A stretch of DNA of 64,000 nt from UBA1351 sp963677625 (GTDB lineage: Bacteria > Bacillota > Clostridia > Lachnospirales > Vallitaleaceae). The notes under the pieces were generated by a model that was not told the origin of the DNA, did no database searches, and saw only the letters and a list, made by a program, of their open reading frames with translations. Every line of letters begins with the position of its first letter. Positions within the stretch are counted from its first letter, which is position 1. The DNA lies in assembly GCA_963677625.2 (NCBI GenBank), contig CAXXSW010000009.1, positions 1-64,000 on the forward strand, read 5' to 3'. The position numbers were made by a program, and so were the translations under genes. Of the stretch, positions 38,432-47,602 are shown in pieces.

Positions 38432-40036
38432 ATGAGCAAAAAAATCATCAAACTCAAAAGAGAACTTCATGACCGAAATTTCACTAAATTTGGTCTGGAT
38501 ATGAATCCTGTCGTATCCATCATGTCCGCACTCATGCTTCTTACTTTTTCAATCTATTCATTTTTGGACTTAGAACGTGCTTCAACACAAATGAATGCCT
38601 TTAAAAACATGATTATTAATACGTTTGATACAGTTTTCATTGCATCATCCAACTTATTCATTGTGGCACTAATTATATTCGCTATATCTAAAGGTGGAAA
38701 AATTCGACTAGGTGGACCTGATGCCAAGCCCGAATTCAAGCGTTTTTCCTGGTATGCTATGCTTATATCAGCTGGTATGGGAATTGGACTTATGTTTTGG
38801 TCAGTAGGAGAACCTATTTATCACTTAAATGTAACACCTATTTTTGCCAGTGATAATCCTAATTACAGTGCGTTGGCTACAACATTCTTCCATTGGGGAA
38901 TTCATCCATGGGCTATTTACGGAATTATTTCTCTTGCTCTTGCCTACTTTACATTTAATAAAAAATTACCCTTATCTCCACGTTCTTTCTTCTACCCTGT
39001 CCTAAAAGAAAGAATCTTTGGAGTTATAGGAGATATAATTGATACGCTTGCAGTTCTAGCAGCTCTTGCTGGTCTTGCAACTTCATTAGGACTTGGTGTC
39101 CAGCAAATCAATAGTGGTCTTAATCATTTGTTTGGTGTTACCTATTCCACAACTGTTCAAGTTATTCTTATTGCAGTTATAACCCTAATTGCTACAGCAT
39201 CGGTCGTATCAGGTATCGATAAAGGTGTTAAATTCCTCAGTGAATTAAATATCCGTGCCGCTTTCGTTTTAATGATGATTGTGCTTTTCGTTGGACCTAC
39301 TTTGACCATTTTAAAAGATATCTTTTTATCAACAGGTGTCTATATTGGTGGATTTGTCAACGCCTCATTAAACGTGAACAGCCTAGATGAAAACTGGTCC
39401 CATGGTTGGACAATCTTCTACTGGGCGTGGTGGATTTCATGGAGTCCATTTGTCGGTATGTTTATTGCCAAGATATCTAAGGGCCGTACAATCCGCGAAT
39501 TTATACTTGCCGTGATGTTAGTTCCTACACTATTATCCATACTTTGGTTAGGTGTTTTCGGTTCTACTGCTTTATCTATCGACAGTCTCAACGCAGGTGC
39601 CTTAGCTGAGGTCGTTGATGAAAACGTATCATTGGCCTTATTCCAAATGGTTCAAATGATTGATGTTCCCTTCTTCACTGATGCGCTTAAGGTTATTGTA
39701 AATGGATTGGCAGTTTTCCTTGTTGTCACTTTCTTTGTTACATCCAGTGACTCCGGTTCCTTGGTTGTCGATAGTTTAGCTAGTGGTGGAAAGCTTAAAT
39801 CACCAGTTTCCCAACGTATATTCTGGGCACTAATGGAGGGATTTATCGCCGCAGTTCTTCTAATAATTGGCGGATCACAGGCCCTATCCATTCTACAAAC
39901 AGCCGTAATTACAACAGGTCTTCCCTTTGCCCTGATTGTCACCTTTGTGACCTTTATCATGGCAAAAGAAATTCTCTTTTATAAAGAAGATGCTAAACCT
40001 AAAGTCACGGTCGAAGTAGAAACTGAAAGTCTATAA
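38432..40036 (+). CDS. BCCT family transporter (betaine/choline/carnitine type)
   Basis: 534-residue secondary transporter with 12 predicted membrane helices. Family hallmarks are GMGIGLMFWSVGEP near 113, FFHWGIHPWAIYG near 152 and the long signature WTIFYWAWWISWSPFVGMFIAKISKGRTIREF near 325-357 with the aromatic substrate cage. The GMGIG motif is that of sodium-coupled betaine carriers. It imports a trimethylammonium osmolyte or nutrient. GGAGG precedes the ATG. It lies directly after the structured RNA, which may control it. Confidence 0.93.
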   Translation: MSKKIIKLKRELHDRNFTKFGLDMNPVVSIMSALMLLTFSIYSFLDLERASTQMNAFKNMIINTFDTVFIASSNLFIVALIIFAISKGGKIRLGGPDAKPEFKRFSWYAMLISAGMGIGLMFWSVGEPIYHLNVTPIFASDNPNYSALATTFFHWGIHPWAIYGIISLALAYFTFNKKLPLSPRSFFYPVLKERIFGVIGDIIDTLAVLAALAGLATSLGLGVQQINSGLNHLFGVTYSTTVQVILIAVITLIATASVVSGIDKGVKFLSELNIRAAFVLMMIVLFVGPTLTILKDIFLSTGVYIGGFVNASLNVNSLDENWSHGWTIFYWAWWISWSPFVGMFIAKISKGRTIREFILAVMLVPTLLSILWLGVFGSTALSIDSLNAGALAEVVDENVSLALFQMVQMIDVPFFTDALKVIVNGLAVFLVVTFFVTSSDSGSLVVDSLASGGKLKSPVSQRIFWALMEGFIAAVLLIIGGSQALSILQTAVITTGLPFALIVTFVTFIMAKEILFYKEDAKPKVTVEVETESL

Positions 40037-40108
40037 TTTAAAATATGTATACTTATATGATGTTTCTATTCATAAAATTCAAATAGAAAACTTTCCTATA
40101 TAATAAGC

Positions 40109-40158
40109 AAAAGAGTCCTATCCCTGTATCTACAAAATACCGGAACTTGGACTCTTTT
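40109..40158 (+). terminator. Terminator after the BCCT transporter gene
   Basis: AAAAGAGTCC (40109-40118) pairs with GGACTCTTTT (40149-40158). A weaker inner pairing GTAT/ATAC shortens the loop. The A/T flanks allow function in both directions. Confidence 0.82.
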
Positions 40159-40182
40159 ATTATTCAAATTATATTGATTATT

Positions 40183-40211
40183 TTGATAAACCCAGCGGAT
40201 TATATTATAAT
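40183..40211 (+). promoter_or_regulatory. Sigma-A promoter of the EF-G paralogue
   Basis: TTGATA (40183-40188), 17 bases, TATAAT (40206-40211). The gene start is 39 bases further on. Confidence 0.75.
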
Positions 40212-40249
40212 AAACATAAGCAAAGACGACACATCTATGGGGGATGGAT

Positions 40250-42280
40250 ATGAAACGGCAAGATAACCAACACTTACGTAATATAGGCATCATGGCCCAC
40301 ATCGACGCAGGCAAAACGACAACGACAGAACGTATTCTTTATTACACAGGTCTAACCCATAAAGTGGGAGAAGTTCATGAAGGCAATGCTATTATGGACT
40401 GGATGGAACAGGAACAGGAACGAGGCATTACCATAACCTCTGCTGCAACCACCTGCTTTTGGCAAGACAACCAGATTAATCTCATTGACACACCTGGTCA
40501 CGTAGATTTTACCGTCGAGGTTGAACGGTGTCTTCGTATCTTAGATGGTGCTGTCTTTCTTTTAGATGCAAAAGCCGGAGTAGAAGCTCAAACAAAAGTA
40601 GTTTGGCATCAAGCTGATTATTATCAAGTACCAAGACTTATCTTTATTAATAAGATGGACGTTATCGGTGCAAATTTTTATCATTCCATCCAAACAGTCG
40701 AAAAAGATTTAGATGGATTTCCTCTTCCTATTCAAATTCCTATAGGAAGTGAAAAAGATTTTGAAGGCATTATTTCACTGATTACCATGAAGGCATACTA
40801 CAATACTGGTAACCTTGGTGAGACCATTGAGATTAGAGATATTCCCGAGTCCTATATGGCTAAAGCTAAAGAATATAGAAGTAAGCTCTTAGAAGCCATA
40901 GCAGATGAAGATGACGAACTCCTTAATCTTTATCTAGAGGGTCAAGACCTTCCTCAAGAAATGATTATAGCTGCTATAAGAAAGGCTACCTTAAGTAATC
41001 ATATTATACCTGTCCTTTGTGGTTCAGCCTTCAAAAACAAAGGTATCCAAGCTTTACTGGATGCTATTGTCGGATATTTACCTTCACCACTTGATCGTCC
41101 TCTCATTCATGGACATACAAGAGAGGGAGATCCAATCATCCTAAAGCCAGATTCTAGCCAACCTTTTTCTGCCTTGATTTTCAAGGTTATGTCTGACCCC
41201 TTTGTCGGACGTCTCGCCTATGCCAGAATATATTCCGGACATATACATGTAGGAAAATCCATATACAATGTATCTAAAAAGAAAAAGGTCCGTTCCAGCA
41301 AGATTTTACAAATGCATGCCAATAACCGTACCGAGGTAGATGCTGCCTCAGCCGGTGATATTGTTGGCATAATTGGCCTTAAATTTTCCGGTACAGGTGA
41401 CACCTTATCTGATCTTAACCATCCTGTACTACTTGAATCCATTGATTTTCCTAAGCCGGTTATATCCATGGCCCTAGAACCAAAAAAGTCTTCTGATTCA
41501 GACAAAATGCTTTCTGCCCTTAATAGCTTAGCTGAAGAAGACCCTACATTGATAACCTATACAGATAAAGAAACCGGACAGCGTATTATATCAGGTATGG
41601 GTGAACTCCATCTGGAAATCATTCTTGACCGTTTATCCAAAGAGTTCAAGGTAGATGTGAACAGCGGAAAACCAAGAGTCAATTATAAAGAATCAATAAG
41701 CAGGCAGACCACAGCCAATCACACGCTTTCACAAACACAAGGTAATCAATCCATATATGCTTATGTAGCGATTGATGTTAAACCTAGAGAAAGAGGTTCA
41801 GGCCACCATATATATACAACTCTTTCAGGTTCGCACATACCAAAAAACTTCATCGATGCGGCTTTAGAAGGTATAAAAGGATCACTGGGCGCAGGGATTA
41901 TTGAAGGTTATGAGGTCATTGATTTGGATATATGTCTTACAGACTTAAACTTTGATGAATCCAGCTCGACTGAAGTAGGTTTTATGACTGCTGCATCCCT
42001 TGCTCTATCACAGGCTCTAAAAGATGGTGATTCCAGGCTTCTAGAACCTTTTTTCACCGTTACTATCCATTCACCAGAAGCTTATATAGGTGATATTATG
42101 GATGATATTCAGAGAAGAAAGGGAACCATTGTCACCATGGAGTTACTATCTAAAAGCCATAAAATAACTGCTACAGTACCCTTGTCACAGTTATTTGGCT
42201 ATGCTACAGATATACGGTCAATTACTCATGGAAATGGCCACTATACCATGGTCTTTAGTCATTATGATTTTGTAAAATGA
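40250..42280 (+). CDS. Elongation factor G paralogue (EF-G 2-like GTPase)
   Basis: 676-residue translational GTPase with all five domains. G motifs: AHIDAGKTT near 16, RGITI, DTPGH, NKMD and the SAF segment in VLCGSAFKNKG. Domain III shows GMGELHLEI and the C-terminus ends YTMVFSHYDFV, as in EF-G. It diverges in domain IV: the tip loop reads LNFDESSSTEVGF, without the histidine of canonical EF-G, and GSHIPKNF replaces GGVIPKEY. It is alone, away from rpsL/rpsG/tuf, so it is probably the accessory paralogue rather than the main fusA. The second ATG (40250) is preferred because GGGGG sits six bases ahead. Confidence 0.88.
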   Translation: MKRQDNQHLRNIGIMAHIDAGKTTTTERILYYTGLTHKVGEVHEGNAIMDWMEQEQERGITITSAATTCFWQDNQINLIDTPGHVDFTVEVERCLRILDGAVFLLDAKAGVEAQTKVVWHQADYYQVPRLIFINKMDVIGANFYHSIQTVEKDLDGFPLPIQIPIGSEKDFEGIISLITMKAYYNTGNLGETIEIRDIPESYMAKAKEYRSKLLEAIADEDDELLNLYLEGQDLPQEMIIAAIRKATLSNHIIPVLCGSAFKNKGIQALLDAIVGYLPSPLDRPLIHGHTREGDPIILKPDSSQPFSALIFKVMSDPFVGRLAYARIYSGHIHVGKSIYNVSKKKKVRSSKILQMHANNRTEVDAASAGDIVGIIGLKFSGTGDTLSDLNHPVLLESIDFPKPVISMALEPKKSSDSDKMLSALNSLAEEDPTLITYTDKETGQRIISGMGELHLEIILDRLSKEFKVDVNSGKPRVNYKESISRQTTANHTLSQTQGNQSIYAYVAIDVKPRERGSGHHIYTTLSGSHIPKNFIDAALEGIKGSLGAGIIEGYEVIDLDICLTDLNFDESSSTEVGFMTAASLALSQALKDGDSRLLEPFFTVTIHSPEAYIGDIMDDIQRRKGTIVTMELLSKSHKITATVPLSQLFGYATDIRSITHGNGHYTMVFSHYDFVK

Positions 42281-42384
42281 TGGTTCATCTACTATAAATA
42301 GGTTCTTTCTAACAACCTTAGGTGAAAATGGCTTGTTTGATGTAAAAATCGTACTACTCTTTTTCGTACCGTTTTGCTATTAAT

Positions 42385-42525
42385 TGAAAGAATAACAGCC
42401 AAGTGAGTTTTCTCTACACCAGGCGGTCCTAAAAATACAACATTCTCTTGATTATGTATGAATCTTAAAGATGCTAAATCATTTATCTGATTCTTATCAA
42501 TAGACAGTTGAAATTCAAAGTCGAA
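42385..42525 (-). pseudogene. IS21-family IstB ATPase remnant
   Basis: The minus strand encodes 47 residues matching IstB: FDFEFQLSIDKNQINDLASLRF, then VVFLGPPGVEKTHLAVIL. IstB proteins have GPPGVGKTH as Walker A; here the glycine before Lys is Glu, so the site is dead. A stop codon lies immediately before the fragment, and similarity ends after about 47 residues, although the frame stays open to 42298. The upstream istA and the ends of the element are absent. It adjoins the stop of the unknown lipoprotein gene. Confidence 0.82.
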
Positions 42526-42528
42526 TCA

Positions 42529-45501
42529 TTAAGCCGCTGGATATGATCTTCTCATATACTTTGCATTAGTTATGATTTCAAAAACATCTTCACCAATCAC
42601 ATTAGTAATTACATAGTCCACCCATGGGAATTCTAGATAGGATATCTCCATAGTATTCATATCTATTTTCATCAAGCGATCATAATTTGCATATTTAATA
42701 TATAGTATGTTCTCGTACCAAAAATCATAATATTGAGTTTCTCGAACGCTTATGTGCTCATCAGTGCTTATACTCATTACTTCATCATAATCTTTGTCCA
42801 AAACTATAAAATGTTGCACCTTATTATCAGAATTCCAATACTCTTTTTTCCCAAACATATTTCGTAATACAATATACTCACCTGAAGGTGAGACTGTTAC
42901 AATTTTATCTTTAAAATCATTAACAATTTCTCCTGTTTCAATATTGTAGACTCTAGATCTACATTCTCCTTTAGGATTATTGTCTATTGTGGATACTGTT
43001 ATTATTTGATTTTCATCTATCCAATACACTTCTACCATTTTTGAATAGAACCCAAATGCAGTGTAATCAATTGAGTTTTCTATAATCAAATTGAACTCAC
43101 TATCATACACTGCAAGAGAAAAATCTGAGTTCCAATTACTCTCTCGTTGAAGAGACACAAACTTATTTTTTGTAGGATGTTTTGTGAATGACAAAATAAA
43201 ATCCTTACCTTCAGCAAGTTGAATTTCTACTTCTTCTGAAGTTCCATCAGCAAAAAATTTCATCAAATTTTCATATCCTAGATACAACTCATTGTTATAC
43301 TCGAAAAAATTACTATAACTATTAGGAAGCCGACCGTAGGAATAAAATTCATCAGTTTCAAAACTATATACATAACACGGATAAATCCATGATTCATAGA
43401 ATTCCACCGCCATTAGATTGTCAGATTTTCTGCCATATCGACCATAGTAATTCTTAACCTGCTCATTCACAACTATAGTATTATTAGTATAGTCAAAAAC
43501 TACTTCTTCTTGCGGTCCACTGACTTTTTTGAAACTATAAGTCTCGATATAATCCTGTTCATGGATACTTGAGTTATATAGCAACTCCTCCGATTCCAAA
43601 TGCCATCCTTTCTTATATACACCAGTCTCATTCTGATACAGATTTGGTGATATACCATAAATCTGATCATTTGTCATATTAGTAATACTCATCCTAACTA
43701 CTTTATCGGATACCCATTCATAGTCTACCTTCGGTTTTTTAACCGTTCCATTCAAGATACTCAATGTATTTGTTAACGCATTTTCCATGGATGCAGGTAT
43801 TACTGCAATGTCAAACGTTATCTCAAGTTGTATATTTTCATCATAAACAACTCCTGTAGCCATCATTTGCTCCGAATAGTCTCCGTTCCATCTAGATACA
43901 CTATAACTTGGTATATCATTCTCAAACTCAATATAGAAATTCTCAATTAACTCATAACCATAAGACTTAACCATCTCATTATCCAACAACATACTAGCTT
44001 CATCCTCTGTATCAAGTCTCTCAAGAGTGATATTTCCATTTTTCACAACTACATCAAAGTCGGATAAAAGACTTTTTGCAAAAAGTGGGTCCTCAATGTT
44101 TAACATAGTTAGTTTTGGGGATACATGATATTGAATTTCTTCATTTGACCAATACAAATTATCGTTATAGCTTTCTTCGAATCCAACCCAATCTCCTATG
44201 TTCTTTTCATATTCAATCACAGTGGGTTTCAATAAATCATCTTCAAAAGTATAGGTCATATAATCTTTAACTTGTTCCTCAAAGGAACATAATAGTATCG
44301 ATTTATCATCTGCATAGTAAATATTTATGCTTCTGTTCGGACTATTCTCAAGACTTTTTATTGTTGTAATCAATGCTGTATCAAAATCCAGTTTTAGTAA
44401 CAATTTTTCATCATCAGACATATAGATTAATGACTGACCACCTACGCATATCTTATTCCTATTAAGTTCAATATCTTGGATTAAATAATCTTCGTAGAGC
44501 AACTCTTTCAAAAATGAATCATAAATCTTGCAATACATACTATTCTCTTTTTCATAAAAATAGACTATGTTCCTGCTATTCATTTCTTTTAAAACATATG
44601 GACCCATATCAATCAAGTTCTCATGCAAGGTATCATATATATACCCATGAGAAAGTCCCTCATCATCCACTGTATCAATAGAAATTAAATCAGCATCCTC
44701 AATATAATGAAACTCATAATCTCTACCAGTATCACTGATTATTAACTTGATCTCATCTTTCCATTCGTTAATAAGTTTTAGACCTTCACCATCACTCAAT
44801 ATAATATGACCAGACTCATCATTCACTGCCCAATTGAATATTTGACCATCGGTAAACTCTTCTTTAAAAGTATCGCTCATGATCTTTCGATCTCTATCCA
44901 ACTGCATTGATAAATCATAATAGTTAATTAAGTGGTCCGAATAAAATATCAACTTAGGTTTTTCTCTAATAAATGTATCCACAAAAAAATCATAGCCAAT
45001 AATTGACTGCTTTTCTAAACCATTCCCCCCAGTATAGACAACGTCAGTAAACTCTTTGCTTCTCAGATGGTTAAAATTAACGTCAGTCATGATATAGGTA
45101 TATGTGTCGTTAGTAATTTTCATGAAATGGTGATTTCTATTCACGAAACCAAGATATTCAACTATTGCATCATCACTTGGATCAAAATCTAAATCTTTAT
45201 CCAAATAATTGAAATCCGGATCCACATCTAACTGTTTATTCTCTATGTGATTCTCAAAAATTTCTTCATCATCTAATTGTTGATTTTCATCAACGGATTT
45301 ATTCACAGACTTATCTATATCTGCTTTCTTCCCGTGAGAATCCCTTTCAGCATCAAGCTGTTCTTTTTCGCCCATATCTTCGAACTCTAATACTATTTGA
45401 TTATGATCCGTCTCTGAACTCGAATGACAACCAACAAAAAAAAGACTATATAACGACCACATCAAAACAGTCCATCCTAAACGATAATATTTCATATTCA
45501 T
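42529..45501 (-). CDS. Large lipoprotein of unknown function with propeller-like repeats
   Basis: 990 residues, which I do not recognise. The N-terminus is a lipoprotein signal (LFFVGC, Cys25), followed by a very acidic low-complexity linker (26-105, rich in Asp, Glu, Lys). The rest is rich in Tyr, Asp, Asn and short beta-strands. Blade-like phrases recur: IYDTLHENLID, IYDSFLKELLYED, VYDSEFNLIIENS and VLDKDYDEVMSIS, and SPSGEYIVLRN resembles a WD40/TolB strand. This suggests two beta-propeller-like regions (about 105-450 and 690-980) around a middle domain (450-690) with ENALTNTLSILNGT. It is surface-exposed. No partner genes adjoin it; an istB fragment lies at its 3' end. Confidence 0.75.
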   Translation of the reverse strand: MNMKYYRLGWTVLMWSLYSLFFVGCHSSSETDHNQIVLEFEDMGEKEQLDAERDSHGKKADIDKSVNKSVDENQQLDDEEIFENHIENKQLDVDPDFNYLDKDLDFDPSDDAIVEYLGFVNRNHHFMKITNDTYTYIMTDVNFNHLRSKEFTDVVYTGGNGLEKQSIIGYDFFVDTFIREKPKLIFYSDHLINYYDLSMQLDRDRKIMSDTFKEEFTDGQIFNWAVNDESGHIILSDGEGLKLINEWKDEIKLIISDTGRDYEFHYIEDADLISIDTVDDEGLSHGYIYDTLHENLIDMGPYVLKEMNSRNIVYFYEKENSMYCKIYDSFLKELLYEDYLIQDIELNRNKICVGGQSLIYMSDDEKLLLKLDFDTALITTIKSLENSPNRSINIYYADDKSILLCSFEEQVKDYMTYTFEDDLLKPTVIEYEKNIGDWVGFEESYNDNLYWSNEEIQYHVSPKLTMLNIEDPLFAKSLLSDFDVVVKNGNITLERLDTEDEASMLLDNEMVKSYGYELIENFYIEFENDIPSYSVSRWNGDYSEQMMATGVVYDENIQLEITFDIAVIPASMENALTNTLSILNGTVKKPKVDYEWVSDKVVRMSITNMTNDQIYGISPNLYQNETGVYKKGWHLESEELLYNSSIHEQDYIETYSFKKVSGPQEEVVFDYTNNTIVVNEQVKNYYGRYGRKSDNLMAVEFYESWIYPCYVYSFETDEFYSYGRLPNSYSNFFEYNNELYLGYENLMKFFADGTSEEVEIQLAEGKDFILSFTKHPTKNKFVSLQRESNWNSDFSLAVYDSEFNLIIENSIDYTAFGFYSKMVEVYWIDENQIITVSTIDNNPKGECRSRVYNIETGEIVNDFKDKIVTVSPSGEYIVLRNMFGKKEYWNSDNKVQHFIVLDKDYDEVMSISTDEHISVRETQYYDFWYENILYIKYANYDRLMKIDMNTMEISYLEFPWVDYVITNVIGEDVFEIITNAKYMRRSYPAA

Positions 45502-45678
45502 AAACTCCCCACCTTATCCATACATCTTCCTTTATGAATTATATTATAACATTTTCATTAACTGTAACATAGAATCAAATTCTAAATAGTATCCACAATA
45601 TATGGTGTTTGGATGTATCAACCGGATCCTATATATTGTATGGATTTCAGCGAAACTTCCTTTTGGCACCCTAACCAA

Positions 45679-46434
45679 CTATGAAAATAACAATAATTTC
45701 AATGATACAATTGCAGTCATAAAAAGAATCACATACCTAAAGACTTTTTCATTCATAACAAAAATAATTTTTTTTCCTACAAAGACCCCACCAATAAGAA
45801 AAGGAACCATAGCAGCAACACTTAACAATGTCTCTTTAGTAAAATTCTGCCACATGGTAATTTGCAGGGGAAGTTTTATCAAATTCATCATAAAAAAGAA
45901 AATAGCAACAGTTCCTACATAATTTTTCTTTTCGAAGCCTTTAGCCAAAAGATAAACTGCAAATATAGGTCCAGCCAAATTTCCTATCATGGAAGTAAAA
46001 CCACAAACAATACCGGTTAAGGCATAGAACCATACTTGGTCTGGAACCTTAAGATTATCTTTTTTTACTTCTAAGAGAATTAAAAGGGCAAGGCACAATA
46101 AGGCTATCACTGAAATCATACTTCCAAAAACAGCGTCTGATATCATCCGACCGACAAAACCTCCTGTGAGTACGCCAACAACAACCCAAGGTGCCAGACT
46201 TCGTATCACCTTCCACTGGGTATGCTTAACGTAAAAGATAACTGCAATGATATCTGCCACGATAAACATAGACAACATCATGCCACTAGAGGCTTTTCCT
46301 GGAACGACTGACGTTAATAAGGGTACTGCTAACATAACCGTTGCATTTAACCCTGCTTTTCCAAGACCAACTAATATAGCTACACTTATCAGCAATAGCC
46401 ATTGTATCAATGTATAATCCAAATTAATATTCAT
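45679..46434 (-). CDS. Sulfite exporter TauE/SafE family permease
   Basis: 251-residue membrane protein with about eight helices in two repeats, the TauE/SafE (DUF81) layout. The typical first-half GLGKAGLNATVMLAVPLL near 22-39 and second-half GIVCGFTSMIGNLAGPIFAVYLL near 135-158 with GPI are visible. The family exports sulfite, sulfoacetate or similar anions; the substrate here is unknown. It is monocistronic and divergent from the deacylase gene. The start at 46434 lacks a strong ribosome site. Confidence 0.9.
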   Translation of the reverse strand: MNINLDYTLIQWLLLISVAILVGLGKAGLNATVMLAVPLLTSVVPGKASSGMMLSMFIVADIIAVIFYVKHTQWKVIRSLAPWVVVGVLTGGFVGRMISDAVFGSMISVIALLCLALLILLEVKKDNLKVPDQVWFYALTGIVCGFTSMIGNLAGPIFAVYLLAKGFEKKNYVGTVAIFFFMMNLIKLPLQITMWQNFTKETLLSVAAMVPFLIGGVFVGKKIIFVMNEKVFRYVILFMTAIVSLKLLLFS

Positions 46435-46637
46435 TTTTTTGTCTATGATATTTCTATCATATGCTCCTTTATCTATAGATTAATTACTTTCAAGTATATC
46501 ATTTATTGAACGATAATTCAGCCTTAATAATGACTTCTCAAAAATGGTCAAATACGATATGATATATATTAAGGATGAATAAAGCTACTAATAAGAAATC
46601 AAAAGATAAGTCCAATAGTAAAGGAGAGCATTCAGCC

Positions 46638-47117
46638 ATGTCTACACCAACTAATAAGAGTTCAGAAAGAGTAAAAAAAGCACTTGAAAGTCATAACTTT
46701 GGTCTAGAAATAGTCCAATTTGACGCATCAACAAGAACGGCTGCCGATGCAGCAGCTACCATAGGTTGTGGTGTCCATCAAATAGTTAAATCCCTTATAT
46801 TCAAGGGTAAAACAAGCGGAGATCCGCTACTAATTGTAGCCAGCGGTATTAATCGAGTCAATGAAAAAACCGTCAAATCTATTATAGGTGAAAAACTTGG
46901 AAAGGCAGATGCAGACTTTGTCAGAGAACATACTGGCTATGCAATTGGAGGTGTTCCTCCACTCGGTCATATAAAAAAAATAAAGACCTTCATTGACGAA
47001 GATCTTCTTAACTATGAAGAATTATGGGCAGCTGCAGGAACCCCAAATTCTGTATTCAGACTGACACCAACTATCCTTCAGGAAATTACCGGTGGTCAAG
47101 TTATTTCAATTAAGTAA
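46638..47117 (+). CDS. YbaK/EbsC-type aminoacyl-tRNA deacylase
   Basis: 159-residue protein of the YbaK/ProX fold that hydrolyses mischarged tRNA, most often Cys-tRNA(Pro) or Ala-tRNA(Pro). Visible are RTAADAAATIGCGVHQIVKSLIFK (catalytic Lys near 43) and the TGYAIGGVPPLGH loop near 98-110 with GGxxPxGH. The start at 46638 is chosen because family similarity begins there and GGAG lies upstream; an in-frame ATG at 46575 would add 21 low-complexity residues. It acts in trans in the cytoplasm. Confidence 0.9.
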   Translation: MSTPTNKSSERVKKALESHNFGLEIVQFDASTRTAADAAATIGCGVHQIVKSLIFKGKTSGDPLLIVASGINRVNEKTVKSIIGEKLGKADADFVREHTGYAIGGVPPLGHIKKIKTFIDEDLLNYEELWAAAGTPNSVFRLTPTILQEITGGQVISIK

Positions 47118-47168
47118 ACAAGTAACATCAACTGATACAGTCTATTCAAGAGCAACTACGTAGAGTCT

Positions 47169-47185
47169 GAGCCTAGCTTAGGCTC
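47169..47185 (+). terminator. Hairpin between the deacylase and yjdM genes
   Basis: GAGCCTA-GCT-TAGGCTC is a perfect 7-bp stem followed by TTAGTTTAGTTT. It lies between converging genes and probably ends the deacylase transcript; it overlaps the last codons region of the yjdM-like gene boundary. Confidence 0.6.
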
Positions 47186-47530
47186 TTAGTTTAGTTTCTT
47201 AACAAATTCAGACTTAATGGTCATTGCGCCGAAGCCATCAATTTTACAGTCAATATCATGTCCATCAACCGGCTCATCAACCAAACGAATATTTTTAACT
47301 TTTGTTCCTTTTTTGATAGCTGATGAAGCACCTTTGACTTTTAGGTCTTTGACAATCGTTACCGAATCACCATCACTAAGAGGGTTGCCATTTGAATCCT
47401 TGATTCCCCCTTCAGCTTCAGCGTCTACCTCTGCTGACCATTCGTGAGCACACATAGGGCATATATACATGTTTCCATCCTGATAAGTAAATTCATCTCC
47501 ACATTTGGGACAATTGGGATAATTTTCCAT
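47186..47530 (-). CDS. YjdM/PhnA-like zinc-ribbon protein
   Basis: 114-residue protein. The N-terminus has a zinc ribbon with two Cys pairs (CPKCGDEF at 7-14 and YICPMCAHEW near 27-36), and the C-terminal domain has the SH3-like DGDSVTIVKDLKVKGASSAIKKGTKVKNIRLV of the family formerly called PhnA. Despite that name, it is not shown to act on phosphonates; its function is unknown. GGAG precedes the ATG. No phn genes are nearby. Confidence 0.92.
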   Translation of the reverse strand: MENYPNCPKCGDEFTYQDGNMYICPMCAHEWSAEVDAEAEGGIKDSNGNPLSDGDSVTIVKDLKVKGASSAIKKGTKVKNIRLVDEPVDGHDIDCKIDGFGAMTIKSEFVKKLN

Positions 47531-47602
47531 TATAAACTCCTAACTTTTTTAATCAGGCTACAGTATACCCTCATTTGAATAAATTAGCAAATAATATCCC
47601 AA

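Noticed and set aside
40250..42280. Tetracycline-resistance ribosome protection protein
   Set aside because: Domain order and motifs follow EF-G more closely, including the C-terminal YTMVFSHY; TetM-type signatures were not seen.
47186..47530. Phosphonoacetate hydrolase or phosphonate metabolism gene
   Set aside because: The PhnA name of this zinc-ribbon family is historical; no phosphonate genes are nearby.
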